From positions 434,001 through 498,000 of the forward strand of contig NZ_OU957226.1 in assembly GCF_918731615.1 (NCBI RefSeq): a stretch of 64,000 nucleotides of DNA, in the 5' to 3' direction. Positions 57,309 through 64,000 of the stretch are shown piece by piece. A model generated the notes under the pieces. The model saw only the letters and a program-made list of their open reading frames with translations. It ran no database searches and had not been told where the DNA came from. Both the position numbers and the translations under genes were made by a program. The DNA is from Flavobacterium sp. CECT 9288. GTDB lineage: Bacteria > Bacteroidota > Bacteroidia > Flavobacteriales > Flavobacteriaceae. How positions within the stretch are numbered: the first letter of the stretch is position 1; each line of letters begins with the position of its first letter.

Positions 57309-58190
57309 ATGAAAGGAATCATATTAGCAGGCGGGTCCGGGACCCGGTTGTATCCCTTAACCAAGTCGATATCCAAGCAGTTAATGCCCATCTATGACAA
57401 ACCAATGGTGTATTATCCATTATCGGTTTTGATGTTGGCGGGGATTACTGAAGTGTTGTTAATTTCCACCCCTCATGATTTGCCTCATTTTCAAAACCTG
57501 TTGGGAGATGGAAGTGATTTTGGGATTACCATTCAGTACGCTGAACAGCCCAGTCCAGACGGATTGGCACAAGCTTTTATTATTGGAGCTGATTTTATTG
57601 GTACCGATCCAGTTTGTTTGATTTTAGGAGACAATATATTTTATGGTCATGGATTGACTGCTTTGCTCAAAACAGCCGTAAATAATGTCACCGTTGACAA
57701 TAAGGCCACTGTTTTTGGATATTATGTACAAGATCCTGAGCGATATGGTGTGGCTGAATTTGATACCACTGGTACTGTGGTGAGTATTGAAGAAAAGCCA
57801 AAAGTACCCAAAAGTAATTATGCCGTGGTAGGATTGTATTTTTATCCCAATTCTGTGGTAGAAATAGCCAAAAAAATTAAGCCTAGTGACCGAGGGGAGT
57901 TAGAAATTACCACTGTCAATCAAGTGTATTTGGCTTCACAAGATTTAAAGGTAGAGTTAATGGGGCGTGGGTATGCGTGGTTAGACACTGGAACTCATGA
58001 ATCCTTACTTGAAGCGAGTAATTTTATACAAACCATAGAAAAAAGACAAGGGCTTAAAGTAGCATGCTTAGAAGAAATAGCTTTTGAAAAAGGTTACATT
58101 TCTGCAGAAAAATTAATTGAGCAGGCAACGTTATTGCGTAAAAATGAGTATGGTCAGTATTTGTTGCGTTTGGCGAAAAGAATGCTATAA
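57309..58190 (+). CDS. rfbA: Glucose-1-phosphate thymidylyltransferase
   Basis: The 293-residue nucleotidyltransferase has [32 protein letters not shown] and [10 protein letters not shown], with [19 protein letters not shown] later. It makes dTDP-glucose from dTTP and glucose-1-P. It is the fourth rml gene; the order here is B-C-D-A. It also supplies the substrate for the amino-sugar genes downstream. It ends 9 bp before the epimerase copy B. Confidence 0.97.
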   Translation: MKGIILAGGSGTRLYPLTKSISKQLMPIYDKPMVYYPLSVLMLAGITEVLLISTPHDLPHFQNLLGDGSDFGITIQYAEQPSPDGLAQAFIIGADFIGTDPVCLILGDNIFYGHGLTALLKTAVNNVTVDNKATVFGYYVQDPERYGVAEFDTTGTVVSIEEKPKVPKSNYAVVGLYFYPNSVVEIAKKIKPSDRGELEITTVNQVYLASQDLKVELMGRGYAWLDTGTHESLLEASNFIQTIEKRQGLKVACLEEIAFEKGYISAEKLIEQATLLRKNEYGQYLLRLAKRML

Positions 58191-58199
58191 AATAAACTT

Positions 58200-59183
58200 A
58201 TGCTACAAATAGAAAATAAAACAATTTTAGTGACAGGTGGTGCCGGTTTTATCGGTTCGAACTTATGTGAACATTTGTTAGAATTTAATAATAAAGTGGT
58301 GTGTCTTGATAATTTTGCTACAGGCAGAACCCAGAACATACAGCATTTATTGACAAATCCTAATTTTACATTAATAATTGGAGATATCCGCAATCTTGCT
58401 GATTGTCACAAAGCCGCTCAAGGAGTTGATTATATTCTGCACGAAGCAGCTTTGGGTTCTGTTCCACGATCGATAAATGATCCTATTACCAGTAATGATG
58501 TTAATGTCTCTGGATTTTTAAACATGCTTGTTGCGGCAAGGGATGCCAAAGTGAAACGCTTTATCTATGCCGCCAGTTCTTCAACTTACGGAGATTCTGA
58601 AGCATTACCAAAAGTTGAAGATACGATTGGTAAACCATTATCGCCCTATGCAATCACTAAATACGTTAATGAATTGTATGCTGATATATTTCAGCGTACT
58701 TATAGCCTAGATACAATCGGATTGCGTTATTTCAATGTATTTGGAAGAAAACAAGATCCTGATGGTGCATATGCTGCGGTAATCCCAAAGTTTGTGATGC
58801 AGCTAATGAAACACGAAAGTCCGATAATCAATGGCGACGGTAATTTTTCAAGAGATTTTACCTATATCGACAATGTGATTCAGATGAATGTACTTGCTAT
58901 GGTTACGGAAAATCCAGTAGCTCTTAACACGGTATACAATACTGCCTTTGGTGATCGAACCACATTAAATGATCTGATGGCTTCGTTAAAAAAATACTTA
59001 TCCGTTTTTGATCCTGCTATTGCAAATGTTGAGACTATATATGGACCAAATAGAGCCGGAGATATACCGCATTCTTTGGCCAGTATCGATAAAGCGAAAC
59101 AGTTATTAGGCTATGATCCTGAATTTTCGATGCAAGAGGGTTTAGAGCAGGCTGTTAATTGGTATTGGGAAAATTTAAAATAA
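58200..59183 (+). CDS. UDP-N-acetylhexosamine 4-epimerase (SDR, WbpP/TviC type), copy B
   Basis: The 327-residue SDR epimerase has TGGAGFIGSN, ASSSTYGDSEA and YAITK, with NVFGRKQDPDGAYAAVIP. It matches copy A (43893-44876) in length and in most residues, but many synonymous codons differ and N-termini diverge, so it is not a very recent duplication. It stands 66 bp upstream of dehydrogenase copy B and 9 bp after rfbA. Its likely role is UDP-HexNAc or UDP-HexNAcA epimerisation. Confidence 0.87.
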   Translation: MLQIENKTILVTGGAGFIGSNLCEHLLEFNNKVVCLDNFATGRTQNIQHLLTNPNFTLIIGDIRNLADCHKAAQGVDYILHEAALGSVPRSINDPITSNDVNVSGFLNMLVAARDAKVKRFIYAASSSTYGDSEALPKVEDTIGKPLSPYAITKYVNELYADIFQRTYSLDTIGLRYFNVFGRKQDPDGAYAAVIPKFVMQLMKHESPIINGDGNFSRDFTYIDNVIQMNVLAMVTENPVALNTVYNTAFGDRTTLNDLMASLKKYLSVFDPAIANVETIYGPNRAGDIPHSLASIDKAKQLLGYDPEFSMQEGLEQAVNWYWENLK

Positions 59184-59249
59184 AGGGCAAAGTATAAAAG
59201 CAATTTTGTTTACTAAAATAAGCGAATCAACTAATTAACAAAAACAAGA

Positions 59250-60530
59250 ATGAGTATAAAAATTGCAATTATAGGCTTAGGCTATGTGGGGCTTCCATTG
59301 GCGAGGTTGTTTGCAACTAAGTATCCAGTGGTTGGATTTGACATCAATCAAAACAGAATTGATGGATTGCGTTCTGGAACGGATAGCACTTTGGAGGTTT
59401 CGGATGAAGTTTTGCAACAAGTATTGGTCGATGACTTTAATAATAATCAAAATGGATTATTATGTTCGGCTACGCTAAATGATATTGCGGACTGTAATTA
59501 TTATATCGTTACTGTTCCTACTCCTGTAGATAAAAATAATCGCCCAGATTTGACACCCTTGTACAAATCAAGTGAAACGGTAGGTAAAGTTCTAAAAAAA
59601 GGAGACATTGTTATTTATGAATCTACGGTTTATCCGGGAGTAACTGAAGAGGAATGTGTGCCAGTCTTAGAAAAAATATCAGGTTTAAAATTCAATGTAG
59701 ACTTTTTTGCAGGATATTCGCCAGAAAGAATCAATCCGGGAGACAAAGAACATACTGTAGAAAAAATACTGAAAGTAACAGCAGGATCAACTCCTAAAAT
59801 AGGACAGAAAGTAAACGATTTATACAAAAGTGTCATAACTGCAGGAACGCATTTAGCTCCTTGCATTAAGGTTGCTGAAGCTGCCAAAGTAATTGAAAAC
59901 TCACAACGTGATATCAATATTGCCTTTGTTAATGAACTTGCAAAAATATTTAACTTAATGGATATTGATACGCATGCTGTTTTGGAAGCAGCGGGCACCA
60001 AATGGAATTTTCTACCATTCAAGCCTGGATTGGTTGGTGGACATTGTATAGGAGTAGATCCTTATTATTTAGCACAAAAAGCACAAGAAATGGGGTATCA
60101 TCCAGAGATAATTTTGGCTGGACGCCGTTTGAATGACTCTATGGGAGAGTATGTAGCCTCACAAGTGGTTAAGTTAATGATTAAAAAAGGAATTACCATT
60201 AATGGTGCGGATCTGTTGATGTTAGGAATTACTTTCAAAGAAAACTGTCCTGATGTACGTAATACTAAAATTGTAGATGTAATTGGGGCTTTAGCTGATT
60301 ATGGAATTAAAGTTACTATTTTCGATCCTTGGGCAAACCCAAATGAAGTAAAACATGAATATGGGCTAAATACCACTATAACTTTGCCTATTAAAAAATT
60401 TCAGGCTGTAGTTTTAGGTGTAGCACATAAAGAATTTTTAAATGTAGATTTTTCATCATTGCTAAATGATAATAGTGTTTTGTATGATGTTAAAGGTATT
60501 ATTGGTAATGTAGTTGATGGGAAATTATAA
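59250..60530 (+). CDS. UDP-N-acetyl-D-hexosamine 6-dehydrogenase (WbpA/TviB type), copy B
   Basis: The 426-residue protein has GLGYVGLPLARLFA, TVPTPVDKNNRPDLTPL, STVYPGVTEEECVP, and catalytic Cys266 in GGHCIGVDPYY. Copy A at 46629-47912 is very similar along its length. Unlike copy A it starts with ATG. It lies directly after epimerase copy B with no ugd between them, so this pair is the simpler arrangement. Confidence 0.9.
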   Translation: MSIKIAIIGLGYVGLPLARLFATKYPVVGFDINQNRIDGLRSGTDSTLEVSDEVLQQVLVDDFNNNQNGLLCSATLNDIADCNYYIVTVPTPVDKNNRPDLTPLYKSSETVGKVLKKGDIVIYESTVYPGVTEEECVPVLEKISGLKFNVDFFAGYSPERINPGDKEHTVEKILKVTAGSTPKIGQKVNDLYKSVITAGTHLAPCIKVAEAAKVIENSQRDINIAFVNELAKIFNLMDIDTHAVLEAAGTKWNFLPFKPGLVGGHCIGVDPYYLAQKAQEMGYHPEIILAGRRLNDSMGEYVASQVVKLMIKKGITINGADLLMLGITFKENCPDVRNTKIVDVIGALADYGIKVTIFDPWANPNEVKHEYGLNTTITLPIKKFQAVVLGVAHKEFLNVDFSSLLNDNSVLYDVKGIIGNVVDGKL

Positions 60531-60549
60531 TTTATAATTCATATTATTT

Positions 60550-60948
60550 ATGGAACCAAAGATTATTGAATTACCTAAAATACATGATTTGAGAGGTAAT
60601 TTGTCTTTTTTTGAAAGCCCAAGCCAATTGCCTTTTAAAATTAAAAGAACCTATTGGATTTATGATGTTCCTGGTGGAGAAATAAGAGGTAGTCATGCGT
60701 TTAAAGAACAACAAGAGTTTATCATTGCTCTATCTGGAAGCTTTGATATTGTTCTCCATGATGGCTTTAAGGAAATTAAATATTCATTAAACCGTTCTTA
60801 TTATGGACTTTTTATACCAAAAAGGTATTGGAGAAGATTAGAGAATTTCTCAACGAACGCTTTGGCGCTTATTGTATCTGATAAAAATTTTGACGAAAAT
60901 GATTACGTAAGAAATTTTGAAGAGTTTAAAATATTAAGGAATGTATAG
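60550..60948 (+). CDS. FdtA/QdtA-like sugar 3,4-ketoisomerase (cupin), active-site variant
   Basis: The 132-residue protein is a single WxcM/FdtA-like cupin domain: IIELPKIHDLRGNLSFFES, KRTYWIYDVPGGEIRGSHAFKEQQEFIIALSG. FdtA-type enzymes move the keto group of dTDP-4-keto-6-deoxyglucose from C4 to C3. The usual RGxHAH motif here reads RGSHAF: His49 is kept but position 51 is Phe. This may alter or abolish isomerase activity. It overlaps the next, related gene by 8 bp. Confidence 0.82.
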   Translation: MEPKIIELPKIHDLRGNLSFFESPSQLPFKIKRTYWIYDVPGGEIRGSHAFKEQQEFIIALSGSFDIVLHDGFKEIKYSLNRSYYGLFIPKRYWRRLENFSTNALALIVSDKNFDENDYVRNFEEFKILRNV

Positions 60949-61348
60949 TGTGATTGATTGTGAGATAGTTGAGTTGCCTAAAATTCACAATGAATCGGGT
61001 AATATTACAGCATTAGAAAATAATAATAATATCCCTTTCGATGTTAAAAGAATTTATTATTTATATGATGTACCTATGGGGTCTGAAAGAGGAGGACATG
61101 GACATTATGAACTGCAACAATATATTGTAGCCGCAAGTGGATCTTTTACTTTTGTTCTCGACGATGGAATTAACAAAAAAGAATTTTTCTTGAATGACCC
61201 TTCAAAAGCATTGCATATAAAATCAGGTATTTGGAGAGAAATAAAAAATTTTTCTAGTGGTTCTATTTGTTTAGTTTTAGCATCGCATGAATATGTAGAA
61301 TCTGATTATATTAGAGATTATAATGAATTTTTAGATTATAAAAAATGA
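60941..61348 (+). CDS. FdtA/QdtA-like sugar 3,4-ketoisomerase (cupin)
   Basis: The 135-residue protein has the same fold as its upstream neighbour: IVELPKIHNESGNITALEN, KRIYYLYDVPMGSERGGHGHYELQQYIVAASG. Both motif His residues are present (His53 and His55). It probably performs the 3,4-ketoisomerisation leading to dTDP-3-amino-3,6-dideoxyhexose. Galacto (FdtA) versus gluco (QdtA) specificity cannot be decided. It overlaps the upstream gene by 8 bp and the GNAT by 4 bp, so the three are translationally coupled. Confidence 0.85.
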   Translation: MYSVIDCEIVELPKIHNESGNITALENNNNIPFDVKRIYYLYDVPMGSERGGHGHYELQQYIVAASGSFTFVLDDGINKKEFFLNDPSKALHIKSGIWREIKNFSSGSICLVLASHEYVESDYIRDYNEFLDYKK

Positions 61349-61800
61349 TTCAACTTGAGAAATATGATGAGAAATATTTAAAAAAATCATGGAGGTGGCT
61401 GAATGATCCTCAGATAAAATCTTTAACTGATACTGCTGATTTTACACAGGAACAACAAAAAAAATGGTTTGAAGGTATTGATGAAAACCCAAGTTACAAA
61501 ATTTGGGGTGTAAGTTTCAATGGAATCCCTATTGGGGTTTTTGGGTTTAAAAATATAAATTATTTAGAGCGAAGGGCTGAGTATTGGGGATATATTGGAG
61601 AAAAACAATATTGGGGTAAAGGTTTAGGTAAATTTATTTTAAGCGAATTACTTCAAATAGCTTATCATGAGTTAAAGCTAGAAAGTATTTATCTAAAAGT
61701 ATTGGAGGAAAACAATGAGGCAATTAAGCTATATGTGAATTTTGATTTTCAAGCAGTTAGTAATGAAAATGGTAGTATAATAATGCGAAAAATATTTTAA
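61345..61800 (+). CDS. GNAT-family N-acetyltransferase (RimJ/RimL-like)
   Basis: The 151-residue protein has the acetyl-CoA loop GEKQYWGKGLGKFIL (residues 85-99, with G91, G93 and G95), followed by helix ELLQIAYHELKLESIYLKVLEENNEAIKLYVNFDF. It probably acylates the amino group of a nucleotide-linked sugar, given its place in the amino-sugar cluster. The beta-helix acyltransferase downstream could do the same job. It overlaps the ketoisomerase gene by 4 bp and ends 142 bp before the next gene. Confidence 0.82.
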   Translation: MIQLEKYDEKYLKKSWRWLNDPQIKSLTDTADFTQEQQKKWFEGIDENPSYKIWGVSFNGIPIGVFGFKNINYLERRAEYWGYIGEKQYWGKGLGKFILSELLQIAYHELKLESIYLKVLEENNEAIKLYVNFDFQAVSNENGSIIMRKIF

Positions 61801-61942
61801 CCTTATGATTAAATATGCAAAAGAATCATAAATTTAGCCCAGTTTTTGGAGAGAAATTAGAAATTTTTCCATTAGACATATAATTTTGTATTCAGTTAAA
61901 TTACATCAGAAAATATAATTAATAGTTAAACTACAAAAAATC

Positions 61943-62716
61943 ATGAAATTTAATAATGTAAATGTAAGAATTAGTGCTAAAGCTAAAATAGGTAAAAATG
62001 TTCGAATTGGTGATAATACGGTAATCTATGATAATGTAGAAATTGAAGATAATGTTACAATTTGTAATGATTGTATCATAGGCGAACCATTAAATGATTA
62101 TTATGTTGATGCTTTGTATGATAATCCAGTTACGAAGATAATGAAAAACTCTTTTATTAGAAGCCATTGTTTATTTTATGCTGGATCCGTTTTTGGAGAA
62201 AACTTTTCATCAGGACATAGAGTTACTATTAGAGAAAATTCAAAATTTGGTAATAATTGTAGAGTAGGGACATTATCTGATATACAAGGATTTGTTCAAT
62301 TTGGGAATTATTGTTGGTTGCATTCAAATGTTCACATTGGTCAAGGTTCTACGATTGGGAATTTTGTGTTTATTTATCCCTATGTAGTTCTTACAAATGA
62401 CCCTACTCCACCCTCAGACATTTGCAATGGACCAACAGTTGGGGATTATTCACAAATTGCTGTTTTTAGCGTTTTATTACCTGGGGTGAAGATAGGTGAG
62501 CATTGTCTTGTAGGAGCAGGAAGTATAGTAGGTAAAGATGTTGGGGATTATCAATTAGTATTAGGTAGTCCTGCTAAATTTATTAAAGATGTAAGAGAAA
62601 TTAAATCAAGGAAGACCGATGAGCCTCATTATCCATGGCCTCAAAGATTTGAAAGAGGTATGCCTTGGGCTAATATTGGTTATGAAAAGTGGCTTGAAGA
62701 TTCTAATAAAAAGTAA
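61943..62716 (+). CDS. Left-handed beta-helix acyltransferase (sugar N-acyltransferase candidate)
   Basis: The 257-residue protein is made largely of hexapeptide repeats (AKIGKNVRIGDNTVIYDNVEIEDNVTI, then LVGAGSIVGKDVG), ending in a C-terminal segment with PHYPWPQRFERGMPW. Its likely active-site His lies in the LHSNVHIGQGS turn. It fits an N-acetyltransferase of the FdtC/QdtC/WxcM type acting on dTDP-3-amino sugars. The sugar and acyl donor are inferred. It ends 4 bp before the DegT gene. Confidence 0.82.
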   Translation: MKFNNVNVRISAKAKIGKNVRIGDNTVIYDNVEIEDNVTICNDCIIGEPLNDYYVDALYDNPVTKIMKNSFIRSHCLFYAGSVFGENFSSGHRVTIRENSKFGNNCRVGTLSDIQGFVQFGNYCWLHSNVHIGQGSTIGNFVFIYPYVVLTNDPTPPSDICNGPTVGDYSQIAVFSVLLPGVKIGEHCLVGAGSIVGKDVGDYQLVLGSPAKFIKDVREIKSRKTDEPHYPWPQRFERGMPWANIGYEKWLEDSNKK

Positions 62717-62720
62717 ATAG

Positions 62721-63818
62721 ATGGTTAAGTTTTTAGATTTACAAAAAGTAAATGCACAGTATTCAGTTGATTTGAAACAAGTAGCGGCTGAAGTTATTGA
62801 TAGTGGGTGGTATTTGCAGGGTGAACAAGTGAAACAGTTTGAAGCTGGTTTAGAAGTTTTTCAAGAAGGAGGACATGCTGTTGCAGTAGCTAATGGATTA
62901 GACGCTTTGCGTCTTATCTTAAGAGCCTATATGGAGTTAGGGTTTATGCAGGAAGGAGACGAAGTAATTGTACCTGCAAATACTTACATCGCTACTGTAT
63001 TGGGGATCACAGATAATAAATTAATTCCAGTTTTAGTTGAGCCTGATTTGAACACGTTCAATTTAGATTTGAATTTAATTGAAAGTAAAATTACTTCAAA
63101 GACCAAAGCTATTATGGTGGTTCACCTCTATGGGCGTGTATGTTGGAGTAACGAATTAGTTTCGTTGGCTAAGAAACACAATTTAAAAATTATTGAAGAT
63201 AATGCACAAGCCATAGGAGCGCTATGGAATGGTACCCGTTCTGGAAATTTAGGGGATGCTGCCGGTTTTAGTTTTTACCCGGGTAAGAATCTGGGAGCAT
63301 TAGGAGATTCTGGAGCTGTAACCACAAAAGATGCAGAATTAGCTAAAGCCGTTCGCATTTTGGCAAATTATGGTTCTTCTAAGAAATATGTGAATCAATA
63401 CCAAGGTTTAAATAGTCGTATGGATGAAATGCAGGCTGCATTTTTAAATGTTAAATTACGCTATTTGGAGAATGAAACTCTACGTCGTCAAGAGATTGCA
63501 AACTACTACATTGAGAATATCAAGAGTGATAAATTAGTCTTGCCAAATGCTGGGGATCTTCATGAACATGTTTGGCATCTTTTTGTAATTCGTACCAATA
63601 AACGGGATGAATTGCAAGACTATTTGCAAGAAAATGGAATTCAAACATTAATTCATTATCCTATTCCTTTGTACAAACAGGAATGTTACTCCTATATGGT
63701 GGATATTTCTTTGCCTATAACAGAGCAGATACATCAGGAAGTGTTGAGTTTACCTATCAGTCCTGTGATGAATATTGATGAAATAGAGAAAGTGGTAATG
63801 GCTTTAAATAAATTTTAA
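62721..63818 (+). CDS. DegT/DnrJ/EryC1-family sugar aminotransferase (FdtB/QdtB-like)
   Basis: The 365-residue PLP enzyme has [41 protein letters not shown], and the PLP lysine Lys189 in [16 protein letters not shown]. FdtB/QdtB enzymes aminate the C3 keto group to give dTDP-3-amino-3,6-dideoxyhexose. The upstream ketoisomerases and acyltransferases support that role. It is followed 5 bp later by the flippase. Confidence 0.92.
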   Translation: MVKFLDLQKVNAQYSVDLKQVAAEVIDSGWYLQGEQVKQFEAGLEVFQEGGHAVAVANGLDALRLILRAYMELGFMQEGDEVIVPANTYIATVLGITDNKLIPVLVEPDLNTFNLDLNLIESKITSKTKAIMVVHLYGRVCWSNELVSLAKKHNLKIIEDNAQAIGALWNGTRSGNLGDAAGFSFYPGKNLGALGDSGAVTTKDAELAKAVRILANYGSSKKYVNQYQGLNSRMDEMQAAFLNVKLRYLENETLRRQEIANYYIENIKSDKLVLPNAGDLHEHVWHLFVIRTNKRDELQDYLQENGIQTLIHYPIPLYKQECYSYMVDISLPITEQIHQEVLSLPISPVMNIDEIEKVVMALNKF

Positions 63819-63823
63819 TTATT

Positions 63824-64000
63824 TTGAAATTATTAAAGACTTCTTTTTTTTCAGCAATAATTACTGTGATTAGATTAGCGTCTGGTTTTATTGCTAATAA
63901 AGTGGTAGCCATATACACTGGTCCAGGAGGAGTAGCGCTAATAGGTGCTTTTACAAATTTTATTGCTATAGCATTAACTTTTGCTAATGGAGCAATTAAT
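63824..64000 (+). CDS. Wzx-type polysaccharide flippase, 3' end outside window
   Basis: Fifty-nine codons are visible, starting at TTG 63824 (LKLLKTSFFSAIITVIRLAS) and running into GFIANKVVAIYTGPGGVALIG and a hydrophobic stretch. The pattern (membrane helix, NKxxAxYxGPxGxAL) is typical of Wzx/WzxE flippases, which move lipid-linked oligosaccharide across the inner membrane. The TTG start is provisional, but no ATG precedes the first helix. It is 5 bp after the aminotransferase gene. Confidence 0.8.
   Translation, partial: MKLLKTSFFSAIITVIRLASGFIANKVVAIYTGPGGVALIGAFTNFIAIALTFANGAIN

Overview
The window looks like chromosome of a Flavobacteriia bacterium (Bacteroidota), most likely Flavobacterium or a close relative. 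The DNA is AT-rich. Promoter -7 boxes fit TANNTTTG, and genes have almost no Shine-Dalgarno sequences. There is a SusC/SusD pair, the ribosomal gene order has no tuf between fusA and rpsJ, and an UpxY-type antiterminator and an HU-HIG type protein sit in the surface polysaccharide locus. Species cannot be named from this sequence alone.

Layout. (1) 1-9.6 kb: housekeeping and small genes, often paired around bidirectional terminators: a TPR protein (5' end outside the window), mpl, a DUF1287 protein, radC, a YjjG-type phosphatase, a secreted protein of unknown function, rarA, a rhomboid protease and rlmB. (2) 8.1-14.5 kb, minus strand: a SusD lipoprotein, a SusC TonB-dependent transporter and an Omp85-type barrel protein. 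(3) 14.6-32.1 kb: rpsL-rpsG-fusA-rpsJ, then the S10-spc-alpha run from rplC to rplQ, including secY, infA, rpmJ and rpoA. (4) 32.2-40.5 kb: carA, eno, gltA, two arginine-deiminase superfamily hydrolases (a DDAH type and CtlX), marC, a CoA-binding protein and recR. (5) 40.6-64 kb: a surface polysaccharide locus.

The polysaccharide locus has two gene blocks separated by about 5.7 kb. The first block holds the export lipoprotein (Wza/OPX), the co-polymerase/tyrosine kinase (Wzc), a UDP-HexNAc 4-epimerase, UDP-glucose dehydrogenase, a UDP-HexNAc 6-dehydrogenase and mannose-1-P guanylyltransferase. The second holds rmlBCDA (dTDP-rhamnose), a second epimerase/dehydrogenase pair, two FdtA/QdtA-type ketoisomerases, a GNAT, a beta-helix acyltransferase, a DegT aminotransferase and the start of a Wzx flippase. 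The likely precursors are dTDP-L-rhamnose, a dTDP-3-acylamino-3,6-dideoxyhexose, UDP-GlcA, UDP-HexNAcA and GDP-mannose.

The most unusual part is 49.1-52.9 kb. Composite repeat units, mostly about 235-445 bp apart, lie in the same orientation on both sides of the upxY-type gene. A full unit has a block of small inverted repeats, an AT-rich linker, a GC-rich partly palindromic core (eight copies seen), and a long array of degenerate 7-bp repeats. An isolated heptad array follows the HU-like gene, and a vestige of that gene's 3' flank lies between them. I see no tRNA, rRNA, CRISPR array or transposase gene. All identifications were made by reading the sequence; no database search was run.
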